The notes beneath the pieces are model-generated. The model was not told the origin of the DNA, ran no database searches, and saw only the letters and a program-made list of their open reading frames with translations. A stretch of DNA of 64,000 nt from positions 1 to 64,000 of the forward strand of contig SFJO01000018.1 of the NCBI GenBank assembly GCA_004555865.1, given 5' to 3'. Within the stretch, counting starts at the first letter, position 1; every line of letters starts with the position of its first letter. A program made the translations under genes and the position numbers. This DNA comes from Oscillospiraceae bacterium. Lineage in GTDB: Bacteria; Bacillota; Clostridia; Oscillospirales; Ruminococcaceae. Positions 8,192 to 15,163 of this stretch are shown here, in pieces.

Positions 8192-8237
8192 CAAAAAAGT
8201 CGCGGCAAGCAAATGTCAGACATTGCTTGCCGCGACT
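8192..8237 (-). terminator. Intrinsic terminator of the tRNA operon
   Basis: On the minus strand, stem AGTCGCGGCAAGC pairs with GCTTGCCGCGACT and is followed by six T residues. It sits seven bases beyond the 3' end of tRNA-Cys. Confidence 0.9.
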
Positions 8238-8243
8238 CTGTGG

Positions 8244-8315
8244 AGGTGCTGACCAGATTTGAACTGGTGAATGAAGGTTTTGCAGACCTTTGCCTTACCA
8301 CTTGGCCACAGCACC
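8244..8315 (-). tRNA. tRNA-Cys (GCA)
   Basis: A 72-base cloverleaf. The acceptor stem GGTGCTG/CAGCACC, T-arm GGTTCAAATC-like and anticodon loop CTGCAAA give anticodon GCA. The discriminator is U73, as is standard for tRNA-Cys. CCA is not encoded. Confidence 0.95.
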
Positions 8316-8321
8316 ATATGG

Positions 8322-8394
8322 AGCGGCTTACGAGGCTCGAACTCGCTACCTCCACCTTGGCAAGGTGGCGCTCTACCAGATGAGCTAAAGCCGC
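8322..8394 (-). tRNA. tRNA-Gly (GCC)
   Basis: A 73-base cloverleaf. Acceptor GCGGCTT/AAGCCGC, anticodon stem CCACC/GGTGG with loop TTGCCAA, anticodon GCC. It lies six bases upstream of tRNA-Cys in the same transcript. CCA is not encoded. Confidence 0.95.
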
Positions 8395-8926
8395 AGAAAA
8401 ATGGATTTGCGTCTCACTTTTCTGTGAGCCGCCGCCAAACAACTCTTTCAGGCAAACACTTTTGCAAGCATTTGGAAATCATTTTTTAACTCCGTGCCGC
8501 TTTGTTTTTGTCTCAGTGCCCTTGGCGTGATATTATAATACCACCGGTTTTGGAGTTTGTAAAGCCTTTTTTCAAAAAAATCGGTAGGTTTTCTTCTGTT
8601 TGTGAAATGCGTCTTTGTTTTATCCCCAACCAAATGATTTTCTGTGCCATATTTCCATGTTTTTCCCGTTTGCACTCGCATCCTCCGCTTGATTCTCGCC
8701 TTCTCCTTTCAAGATAGAGAATTGGCGCATGGGGCAACCTGCTTTTGCGAGAGGTGTACCCCGATTTAAGCAAACGAATTTCGCGGAATTCTCTGCACAA
8801 AAACAGCAGCGGAAATCCCTAACGTGCTTTGGAATCTCTCCCTTTCGCCCGTCTGGCATTCCGCCGCTTGGCTTGAGTACAACGCAATGGCCGCACTCCT
8901 GCTTGGTTTTTATATCCAGCTCCGGT
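8395..8926. other. Intergenic region between tRNA operon and dnaI
   Basis: 532 bases. The left part holds the tRNA promoter and a precursor leader of about 130 bases. From 8564 to 8926 I see only AT-rich sequence with no convincing gene, terminator or RNA structure. Confidence 0.5.
8535..8563 (-). promoter_or_regulatory. Promoter of the tRNA-Gly/tRNA-Cys operon
   Basis: Minus strand TTTACA (8558-8563), 17-base spacer, TATTAT (8535-8540), about 140 bases upstream of tRNA-Gly. Confidence 0.7.
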
Positions 8927-9898
8927 TCAGCTGTTCTTTAAATGGCGGATGTCCTCCCCCACAAACAAAATCGGTTCACAGCTTCCGCCCAATCGGCTGG
9001 CGATCTTTTCCGTATAGCGCTTCTCGAACAGGGTGCCATCTACAATGTTCGAGGTATAAATGGTCGGCTGCCCCGCACTCAGCCGGGTGTTGACCAGTGT
9101 ATAAAAGCAGCTGAGCATATAGCTGGTAGCATACTCCGTGCCCAGATCATCCAGAATCAGGAGGTCTGCCCCTAAAACGGCTTCCATCATCGTGTCGCCG
9201 TCTTCAAAGCGTGTTTTCTCCAAATGGCCGAACAACTCCTGTGAGCTGATGTAAATCACATCGTAGCCGCGCTCCAGCACAATGCCGGCAATGGCGAGGG
9301 CCGCGTGGGTTTTCCCAAGGCCTGCATTTCCGGTAATGAGCAGATTGCTGCTTTTCATATCAAAGCTCTCTGCGTATTCCCGCAGTGCCCCGATCACCTG
9401 CTTCATGTATTCCCGCATCGACATCCCGCACTCCGGGTCGTACCGATCCGGATACAAAGACAGGTCCATCGCGTCAAAGCTGGAGATATTCAGCGCCGAG
9501 GCCGCATTGATCTCCTGTCGGCGCAATTCCCGGCTCAACCGCAAAACGCAGCTGCACACCTTTCCATCGTGCACGCCGGTATCCCGGCATTTGGGGCAGG
9601 CGTAGCGCGGCCCCAGGGCCGCTGAGGCGTAGCCGTTGGCTTTTAAAAGCTCCTCCCGTCTGGTACGAGCCTGCTGCTGCCGCTGTTTTGCCTGAGCCAA
9701 TGCTTCGGCATTGGCCCCTTTTGCCGCCAGCTGCGCACGCTCAAACCCAAGCCGGGTGATCTCATCTTCGCAGTCCCGCAGCTCCGGGATGGCCTGATAC
9801 GCCTGCTCACTCACCTGCTGGGCCAGGGTCACCGCCTGCTGGCGGCGGGCCGCCACCTGGCGCTGTGCTTCCCGAAACAGTTCCTCTCTGCTGTGCAT
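8927..9898 (-). CDS. dnaI: Primosomal helicase loader, DnaI/DnaC-like AAA+ ATPase
   Basis: 323 residues. The N-terminal 100 residues are a coiled coil, followed by a small cysteine motif (CPKC then CSC near 107-125). The AAA+ ATPase has Walker A GNAGLGKT, Walker B LLILDDLG and sensor YTSN. It loads the replicative helicase onto DNA with DnaB/DnaD partners. Three bases separate it from the upstream dnaD-like gene, so the two are coupled. The N-terminus differs from Bacillus DnaI; this layout is common in Clostridia. Confidence 0.88.
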   Translation of the reverse strand: MHSREELFREAQRQVAARRQQAVTLAQQVSEQAYQAIPELRDCEDEITRLGFERAQLAAKGANAEALAQAKQRQQQARTRREELLKANGYASAALGPRYACPKCRDTGVHDGKVCSCVLRLSRELRRQEINAASALNISSFDAMDLSLYPDRYDPECGMSMREYMKQVIGALREYAESFDMKSSNLLITGNAGLGKTHAALAIAGIVLERGYDVIYISSQELFGHLEKTRFEDGDTMMEAVLGADLLILDDLGTEYATSYMLSCFYTLVNTRLSAGQPTIYTSNIVDGTLFEKRYTEKIASRLGGSCEPILFVGEDIRHLKNS

Positions 9899-9901
9899 CG
9901 T

Positions 9902-10804
9902 TTAATCCTCCCGTTTCAGCCGCAGCGGGCGACCGGTGTTCCGCTTCAAGATATCATGGCCGGACGGCGCAGCCCGATCCACCCGCAGGCTTCCGCTCTC
10001 CGGTGCATCCAGCGTGCCGCTGCCGCGCACCTGCGCCACCGTTTGCAGCCCGCGCCCATGCCAGGATTTCAGAATGCCGTTCACGTAGCGGACCTCTTCT
10101 TTGCCGTTGGCCTGCAGAATGGCCTCAGCCACCATGGCGTCATCAAAGTTCATTTCCTCATACCAGCGGCGGATGCAGCGCCGGTCGGCCAGGTTCAGGT
10201 CCTTGGCCGACATATGCAGAAGTTCCGCCACATGACTCTCCCGTTGGCTGCGCAGCTGCAAAAGCTTCAGATACCGCTCTGCATCCTCACCACTTTCCAC
10301 CCCAGCCAACCGCCATTCACGCAGTTCCCGGTCCAGCGCAGTCACCGTGTGCTTATCCTGCGTTGCAATGTGCGCTGCGCACAGCAGGATCACCTCCACT
10401 GAGAATTCTTCCTGCAGATACAGTCCCACCAGCCGATCCATATCCTTATGGTTCAGCGTCCGGCCCAGATACATCTGCGTTTCCGTCGTCAGCACCGACA
10501 CCATCGGGTCACGCAGCGTACTCAAATCGATCTGCGGGCGCTTAATTGGCTCTGCCAAAGGTGCCTGCGGGGCACGGTCTGCCTCCAGAAGGCCGGCACC
10601 TGCCCACCATCTCAATGCGTTTTCTGCGGTACGGACACTTTTCAAACCAAGCGCATGAGCAATCTCTCGGGGGTCCGTCACACCGGTGGACAGAATGTAC
10701 AGGGCTACCCGAATGGTGCTCTCATCCGCACGGCTCAAATTGGCGAACACCAACTGAGGCACTGCAATGGAGTCTCCGTTCTGTGGGCAAAGATGATAGG
10801 TCAC
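9902..10804 (-). CDS. dnaD: DnaD-domain replication initiation protein
   Basis: 300 residues from GTG 10804; AAAGGAGG lies seven bases upstream, whereas the longer frame from 10984 has no site. The N-terminal winged-helix-like region (LSRADESTIRVALYILSTG, then an HTH around AHALGLKSVRTAENAL) is followed by two DnaD/DnaB2-type helical domains with the RRWYEEMNFDDAMVAEAI and YVNGILKSW (YxxxIxxxW) signature. It probably acts with the downstream DnaI-like loader in primosome assembly. It is possibly functionally closer to DnaB than DnaD, which sequence alone does not settle. Confidence 0.85.
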   Translation of the reverse strand: MTYHLCPQNGDSIAVPQLVFANLSRADESTIRVALYILSTGVTDPREIAHALGLKSVRTAENALRWWAGAGLLEADRAPQAPLAEPIKRPQIDLSTLRDPMVSVLTTETQMYLGRTLNHKDMDRLVGLYLQEEFSVEVILLCAAHIATQDKHTVTALDRELREWRLAGVESGEDAERYLKLLQLRSQRESHVAELLHMSAKDLNLADRRCIRRWYEEMNFDDAMVAEAILQANGKEEVRYVNGILKSWHGRGLQTVAQVRGSGTLDAPESGSLRVDRAAPSGHDILKRNTGRPLRLKRED

Positions 10805-10949
10805 GGCACACAGCCTCCTTTCTGATGCAGACGCCTGCGGCCCCCGCGGGAAGCTGCACCTGGAATGGGAAAGCTTCCCCGCCCAGGGCAGCCCCTGCGA
10901 GGGCCGCAATATGCCTGGTAATTGATTTTGATCTCTTGCCAGCGGGCAA

Positions 10950-11897
10950 TCAGCGGCCAATGGCCTCATGCACCCGCTGGGCAATGTGCTCGGCCGTCAG
11001 GCCATACACCTTCAGCAGTTCTTCGGCAGGGCCGGACTGGCCAAACTCATCCATCACCGCCACAGGCAGCACGCGGCAGCCTGCGCCGTTGGCCAGCAGA
11101 GACTCGCACACTGCGCTGTACAAACCGCCAATGACGCTGTGCTCTTCCGCAGTCACAATGGCACCGGTTTCGTTGGCTGCCTTGCAGGCGGCCTCCACGT
11201 CCATGGGCTTCAGAGTGTGGAAGTTCAGCACACGCACATGAATGCCCTCGGCGGCCAGCATATCAGCAGCCTCCAGGGCGCGGGCAACCATCAGGCCAGT
11301 GGCCGCAATGGTGGCATCGGTGCCTTCTCGCAGGGTCACAGCCTTACCGATTTCAAACTTATAGGTAGCGGGGTCGTTGATAACGGGCACCGCCAGCCGG
11401 CCCAGACGCATATACACGGGGCCGACATACTCTGCAGCAGCGCGCAGGGCCAAAGCCGTCTCGGTGTCATCCGCAGGGTTCAGCACCACCATGCCGGGGA
11501 TGGTGCGCATCAGGGCCAGATCCTCGTTGCACTGGTGGGTCGCACCGTCCTCGCCCACAGAAACGCCTGCATGGGTCGCGCAGATTTTCACGTTCAGGTG
11601 AGGATAACCAACCGAGTTGCGAATCTGCTCAAAGGCACGGCCGGCAGCAAACATCGCAAAGCTGGAAGCAAACGGAACCATGCCCGCCGCCGCCAGACCG
11701 GCAGCAATGCCGATCATATCGGCTTCGGCAATGCCGCAGTCAAAGTGGCGCTCAGGGAACGCCTTCTTAAACACGCCGGTCTTGGTGGATTCCGCCAAGT
11801 CTGCATCCAGCACCACAATCTTATCGTTCTCTTTGCCCAGCTCAACCAGGGTGCGGCCATAGCTTTCGCGGGTCGCAATCTTCTTTACATCCGACAT
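10950..11897 (-). CDS. tktB: Transketolase C-terminal subunit
   Basis: 315 residues containing the pyrimidine-binding (LVVLDADLAESTK, RHFDCGIAEADMIGIAAG, HAGVSVGEDGATHQ) and C-terminal domains of transketolase. With the partner encoded two bases upstream it forms the split transketolase common in Clostridia and archaea, moving two-carbon units in the pentose phosphate pathway. Start ATG 11897 with GGAGGG upstream. A GC-rich GGGAAGCT/AGCTTCCC hairpin without a T tract lies downstream (about 10850-10885). Confidence 0.93.
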   Translation of the reverse strand: MSDVKKIATRESYGRTLVELGKENDKIVVLDADLAESTKTGVFKKAFPERHFDCGIAEADMIGIAAGLAAAGMVPFASSFAMFAAGRAFEQIRNSVGYPHLNVKICATHAGVSVGEDGATHQCNEDLALMRTIPGMVVLNPADDTETALALRAAAEYVGPVYMRLGRLAVPVINDPATYKFEIGKAVTLREGTDATIAATGLMVARALEAADMLAAEGIHVRVLNFHTLKPMDVEAACKAANETGAIVTAEEHSVIGGLYSAVCESLLANGAGCRVLPVAVMDEFGQSGPAEELLKVYGLTAEHIAQRVHEAIGR

Positions 11898-11899
11898 TT

Positions 11900-12742
11900 T
11901 CAGCCCTCCATGGCAGCTTCGGCCGCCTTCAGTTCTGCCATTGCCTGCTCATACTGCTCCTGGCTGGGCGCCTTGCCATGCCAACCGGCCTGGTCTTCCA
12001 TAAAGGAAACGCCCTTGCCCTTCACCGACTTCTGGATAATGACCGCCGGCTTGCCCTGCACGGCCGTAGCCGCAGTAAACGCCGCATCCAGACTGTCAAA
12101 GTCATGGGCATCTGCGGTAAACACTTCCCAGCCGAAGGCGCGGAATTTCTCGTCAATGGGGTACACCGAGCACACATCCGACACGCGGCCGTCGATCTGC
12201 AGGTTGTTGTTGTCCACAACCGCCACCAGATTGTCCAGCTTGTGATGGGCTGCAAACATGGCGGCTTCCCAAACCTGGCCTTCCTCGATCTCACCGTCGC
12301 CCAGAATGGTGAACACACGCCAATCGGCCTTTTTCAGCTTTCCTGCCAGCGCAATGCCGCAGGCTGCCGAGATGCCCTGGCCCAGCGAACCGGAGCTCAT
12401 ATCCACGCCGGGAATGTGCTTCATATCCGGGTGGCCCTGGAGCATAGCGCCCACATGGCGCAGGCTCTTCAGCTCACTCTTATCAAAATAGCCCTTTTCG
12501 GCCAGAACCGAGTACAGGGCCGGGCAGCAATGACCCTTGGACAGAACCAGCCGGTCCCGCTCTTCCCACTTCGGGTTGGCCGGGTCCACCTTCATCTCGT
12601 TGTAGTACAGGTAGGTCAGGGTATCTGCAATGGAAAGCGAGCCGCCGGGATGGCCGGACTTCGCATGATATACCCCTTCGATCACGCCCTGACGGACATG
12701 ATTCGCAATGCGCTGAAGCTGCACTTTTTTCGTCGTTTCCAT
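11900..12742 (-). CDS. tktA: Transketolase N-terminal subunit
   Basis: 280 residues with the thiamine-diphosphate-binding domain: YHAKSGHPGGSLS, SSGSLGQGISAA and the GDGEIEEGQVWEAAMFA to NNNLQIDG motif that binds Mg-ThDP. It is the first half of a split transketolase; the second half follows after two bases. Start ATG 12742, with CAGGAGAGG upstream. Preceded by the HAD-like gene after 65 bases. Confidence 0.93.
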   Translation of the reverse strand: METTKKVQLQRIANHVRQGVIEGVYHAKSGHPGGSLSIADTLTYLYYNEMKVDPANPKWEERDRLVLSKGHCCPALYSVLAEKGYFDKSELKSLRHVGAMLQGHPDMKHIPGVDMSSGSLGQGISAACGIALAGKLKKADWRVFTILGDGEIEEGQVWEAAMFAAHHKLDNLVAVVDNNNLQIDGRVSDVCSVYPIDEKFRAFGWEVFTADAHDFDSLDAAFTAATAVQGKPAVIIQKSVKGKGVSFMEDQAGWHGKAPSQEQYEQAMAELKAAEAAMEG

Positions 12743-12807
12743 GTTCCCTCTCCTGTTAATATTTTCGCGTTTATGCGATTTCTCTGCCTTTGTGGCTTGC
12801 TGTGCCG

Positions 12808-13617
12808 TTATTTAAGCAGCGAGTACAAATATTCTCCCACCCCGCCGTCGCGGCTGGGCCAAAGGATTTTTGCGGCACGGTGCCGCACCTCATCCGGGGC
12901 ATCCGCAACCGCCAGACTCTTTCCGGCCAATTCCATAACCGGAAGATCCTCCCGGCCGGACGCAATAAACATGGCATCCTCCGGCGGCACCTCCTGCAAG
13001 GCGCACAGCCGCAAAAACGCCGCCCGCGGCGTGGCCTCTTCCCGGCTCATCACCAGGCACCCGGGCCGAATGCCGTGCAGGGCACAGCCCACATAACTGC
13101 GCTCGCTCAGATAGGCTTCCAGCTGGGCTACGGCTGCCGTGCTTCCGTGGAAGCGCACCTGCACCCAGGGGGCGCTGATGTCCTCCAACTCTGCCATTAT
13201 ACAGCCAATCGACTCTTCACGCAAGTGGGCATGCAGATAAGGGTTTCCTCTGGGCACATACACGTTTCCGTTTGCGTGGATAATCTGGGCCGAAACCTCC
13301 GGGAATTGATCCAATGCATCCCGCACGGCTGCCCGGGCAGCCCCTTCTTCCAGCCGGGCCGCATAGGTCACAAGGCCGCTGGCCGGGGAATACACCAAGC
13401 TGCCGCCGCAGCAGACGCTGGGGCCGATCCGGTTTTTCCCCGGAAACAGCGTCTCCAACCCCTGCGGTGTGCGGTAGGTCAATGCTGAAAACCGCCCGCC
13501 CATGGCGCAGTACAGCCGAATGGTCAGTTCATCGCAAGCCAGCAGCCTGCCGTGCTGCCCCAGCAGTGCTCCGTCCACAGAACACACTACAAGCGGCAGT
13601 TCTTTGTTTTGGCTCAT
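12808..13617 (-). CDS. Degenerate Cof-type HAD-superfamily protein, probably not a phosphatase
   Basis: 269 residues with the overall pattern of Cof-type HAD hydrolases (C2 cap, APDEVRHRA near the end). The catalytic motifs are altered. Motif I reads CSVDGALL, with Ser13 where the nucleophilic Asp should be, although Asp15 is retained. Motif IV, normally GDxxND, reads ASGRED (about 219-224). The conserved Lys of motif III is also not apparent. A non-catalytic role is inferred. Its ATG overlaps the rluD stop by four bases (ATGA), so it is translationally coupled to rluD. The regular codon pattern argues against a dead pseudogene. Confidence 0.75.
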   Translation of the reverse strand: MSQNKELPLVVCSVDGALLGQHGRLLACDELTIRLYCAMGGRFSALTYRTPQGLETLFPGKNRIGPSVCCGGSLVYSPASGLVTYAARLEEGAARAAVRDALDQFPEVSAQIIHANGNVYVPRGNPYLHAHLREESIGCIMAELEDISAPWVQVRFHGSTAAVAQLEAYLSERSYVGCALHGIRPGCLVMSREEATPRAAFLRLCALQEVPPEDAMFIASGREDLPVMELAGKSLAVADAPDEVRHRAAKILWPSRDGGVGEYLYSLLK

Positions 13618-14540
13618 GGCTCCGGCTCCTTTCGTAGTGTTGCAAGAAAATCCGTAAAATAAGCAGGCAGCGGAGAATCAAATTCCAGATACTCCCCCGT
13701 CGCCGGGTGAACAAAGCCAAGTGTCTTTGCGTGCAGGCACTGGCCGTTCAGGCTTTTGATCACATTGTGCGGACCATACACTCCATCCCCGGCCAGTGGG
13801 TGACCAATGCTGGCCATGTGTACTCGAATTTGATGGGTGCGGCCGGTTTTCAGCTTGCACTGGATGTGCGTAAAGCCCTGATAACGGGCCAGCACCTGCC
13901 AGCCCGTGTATGCATATTTGGAATTGGTGGGCGTAATCGCCATTTTCTTCCGGTCCGCCGTGCTTCGGCCGATGGGCGCTTCCACAAAGCCCTCATCCTG
14001 CCGGAAGCCGCCGTACACCACCGCCTGATACAGCCGATGAATGCTGTGCACCGCCATCTGCGCCGAGAGCGCGGTGTGGGTCGGGTCGTCTTTGGCCACC
14101 ACCAGAAGGCCGCTGGTGTCCTTATCAATACGATGCACGATCCCGGGGCGAAGCTCCCCCCCAATACCAGAAAGGCTCCCCTTGCAATGGTACAGCAGGG
14201 CATTTACCAGGGTGCCGTCCGGGTTTCCGGGGGCAGGATGCACCACCATTCCCTTGGGCTTGTTGACCACCAGCAGGTGCTCATCCTCATACACCACATC
14301 CAGCGGAATATCCTGGGCAACGGCCGTGGCCGGCTTTGCATCCGGCACGGTCAAAAACAGGCGGTCCCTTTCCTTCAGTTTGCGGCTTTTCGCGGCGGGC
14401 TGGCCATTGCACAGGGCGTACCCCTCTTCAATCAGCTGTTGCAGCGCATTGCGGGTCAAGCCAAGCTCCCGCTCCGCGAGGAAGCGATCCAGGCGCTGGC
14501 CTGCATTCCCTGCTTCGACCAGAAACTCAAGTGTCTCCAT
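13614..14540 (-). CDS. rluD: RluD-family 23S rRNA pseudouridine synthase
   Basis: 308 residues from ATG 14540, 14 bases inside the lspA 3' end (GAGG upstream). It has an N-terminal S4 RNA-binding domain (residues about 13-75; RLDRFLAE) and a catalytic domain with HRIDKDTSGLL (catalytic Asp about 139), NKPKGMVVHPAPGN and KTGRTHQIRVHM. It isomerises uridines in 23S rRNA, probably the helix 69 sites; the exact target is inferred from family. It is third-from-last in the lspA-rluD-HAD run and overlaps both neighbours. Confidence 0.92.
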   Translation of the reverse strand: METLEFLVEAGNAGQRLDRFLAERELGLTRNALQQLIEEGYALCNGQPAAKSRKLKERDRLFLTVPDAKPATAVAQDIPLDVVYEDEHLLVVNKPKGMVVHPAPGNPDGTLVNALLYHCKGSLSGIGGELRPGIVHRIDKDTSGLLVVAKDDPTHTALSAQMAVHSIHRLYQAVVYGGFRQDEGFVEAPIGRSTADRKKMAITPTNSKYAYTGWQVLARYQGFTHIQCKLKTGRTHQIRVHMASIGHPLAGDGVYGPHNVIKSLNGQCLHAKTLGFVHPATGEYLEFDSPLPAYFTDFLATLRKEPEP

Positions 14541-15021
14541 GGCTCTCATCCTCATGCTCGGCGCGGCCGCGCGCATGAACCTCTTCCAAGATCAGAGAGA
14601 GGACCAGCAGACCCACGCCGGTGCAAACACACACATCGGCAAAGTTGAACACCGCAAACGTCATGAACTGCACGTCCAGATAGTCCACAACCATGTGGTT
14701 GGCCACCCGATCGATCAGGTTCCCGATGCCGCCCGCCAGAATCAGCAGCCAGGCCGCACGGTCCAGCCCTTTGGGGCGGCGAATGACCAGATAGGCGGCC
14801 ACTGCAGCCAGCGCCGCACCGGTAAATGCAATCAGGAACCCTTGTTTGCCTGCCAGCATACTGAACGCTGCGCCGTCATTCAGCACATAACGAAGCTGAA
14901 TGATTCCGGGCAGCAGCGGCATTGTCCCCACCGGGGCAAGCACTGCTGTCGCCCAGGCCTTGATCAACTGGTCCACCACTACAAGCACTGCACAAAGCAG
15001 CACAGAAACAATCCAATCCAT
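14527..15021 (-). CDS. lspA: Lipoprotein signal peptidase (signal peptidase II)
   Basis: 164 residues from ATG 15021 (AAAGGAG upstream; a TTG one codon earlier is less likely). Four membrane segments and the aspartyl protease motifs are present: NDGAAFS, GGIGNLIDR (first catalytic Asp) and FNFADV (second catalytic Asp). It removes signal peptides from lipoproteins in the cytoplasmic membrane. It precedes rluD with an overlap, the same neighbour order as in many Firmicutes. Confidence 0.95.
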   Translation of the reverse strand: MDWIVSVLLCAVLVVVDQLIKAWATAVLAPVGTMPLLPGIIQLRYVLNDGAAFSMLAGKQGFLIAFTGAALAAVAAYLVIRRPKGLDRAAWLLILAGGIGNLIDRVANHMVVDYLDVQFMTFAVFNFADVCVCTGVGLLVLSLILEEVHARGRAEHEDESHGDT

Positions 15022-15107
15022 CAACGGGCTCTCCTTTCACGCCGCGGGTGTTTGTTCGTTTTTATCCGGGAAACCCCATGCTCCCGGCGAGACCCGTCAA
15101 GCAGGAA

Positions 15108-15146
15108 AACAGCGGCGCTTTTTGGGAAAAGCGCCGCTGTTTTTCA
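15108..15146 (-). terminator. Terminator downstream of ileS
   Basis: Stem CAGCGGCGCTTTT / AAAAGCGCCGCTG with a short loop. A run of T residues follows on either strand, so it can work in both directions. It lies directly after the ileS stop. Confidence 0.85.
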
Positions 15147-15163
15147 ACGGTTTAAATGGAATT

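Noticed and set aside
8564..8926. Small RNA or extra gene between tRNAs and dnaI
   Set aside because: No promoter-terminator pair, no conserved-looking structure and no credible ORF.
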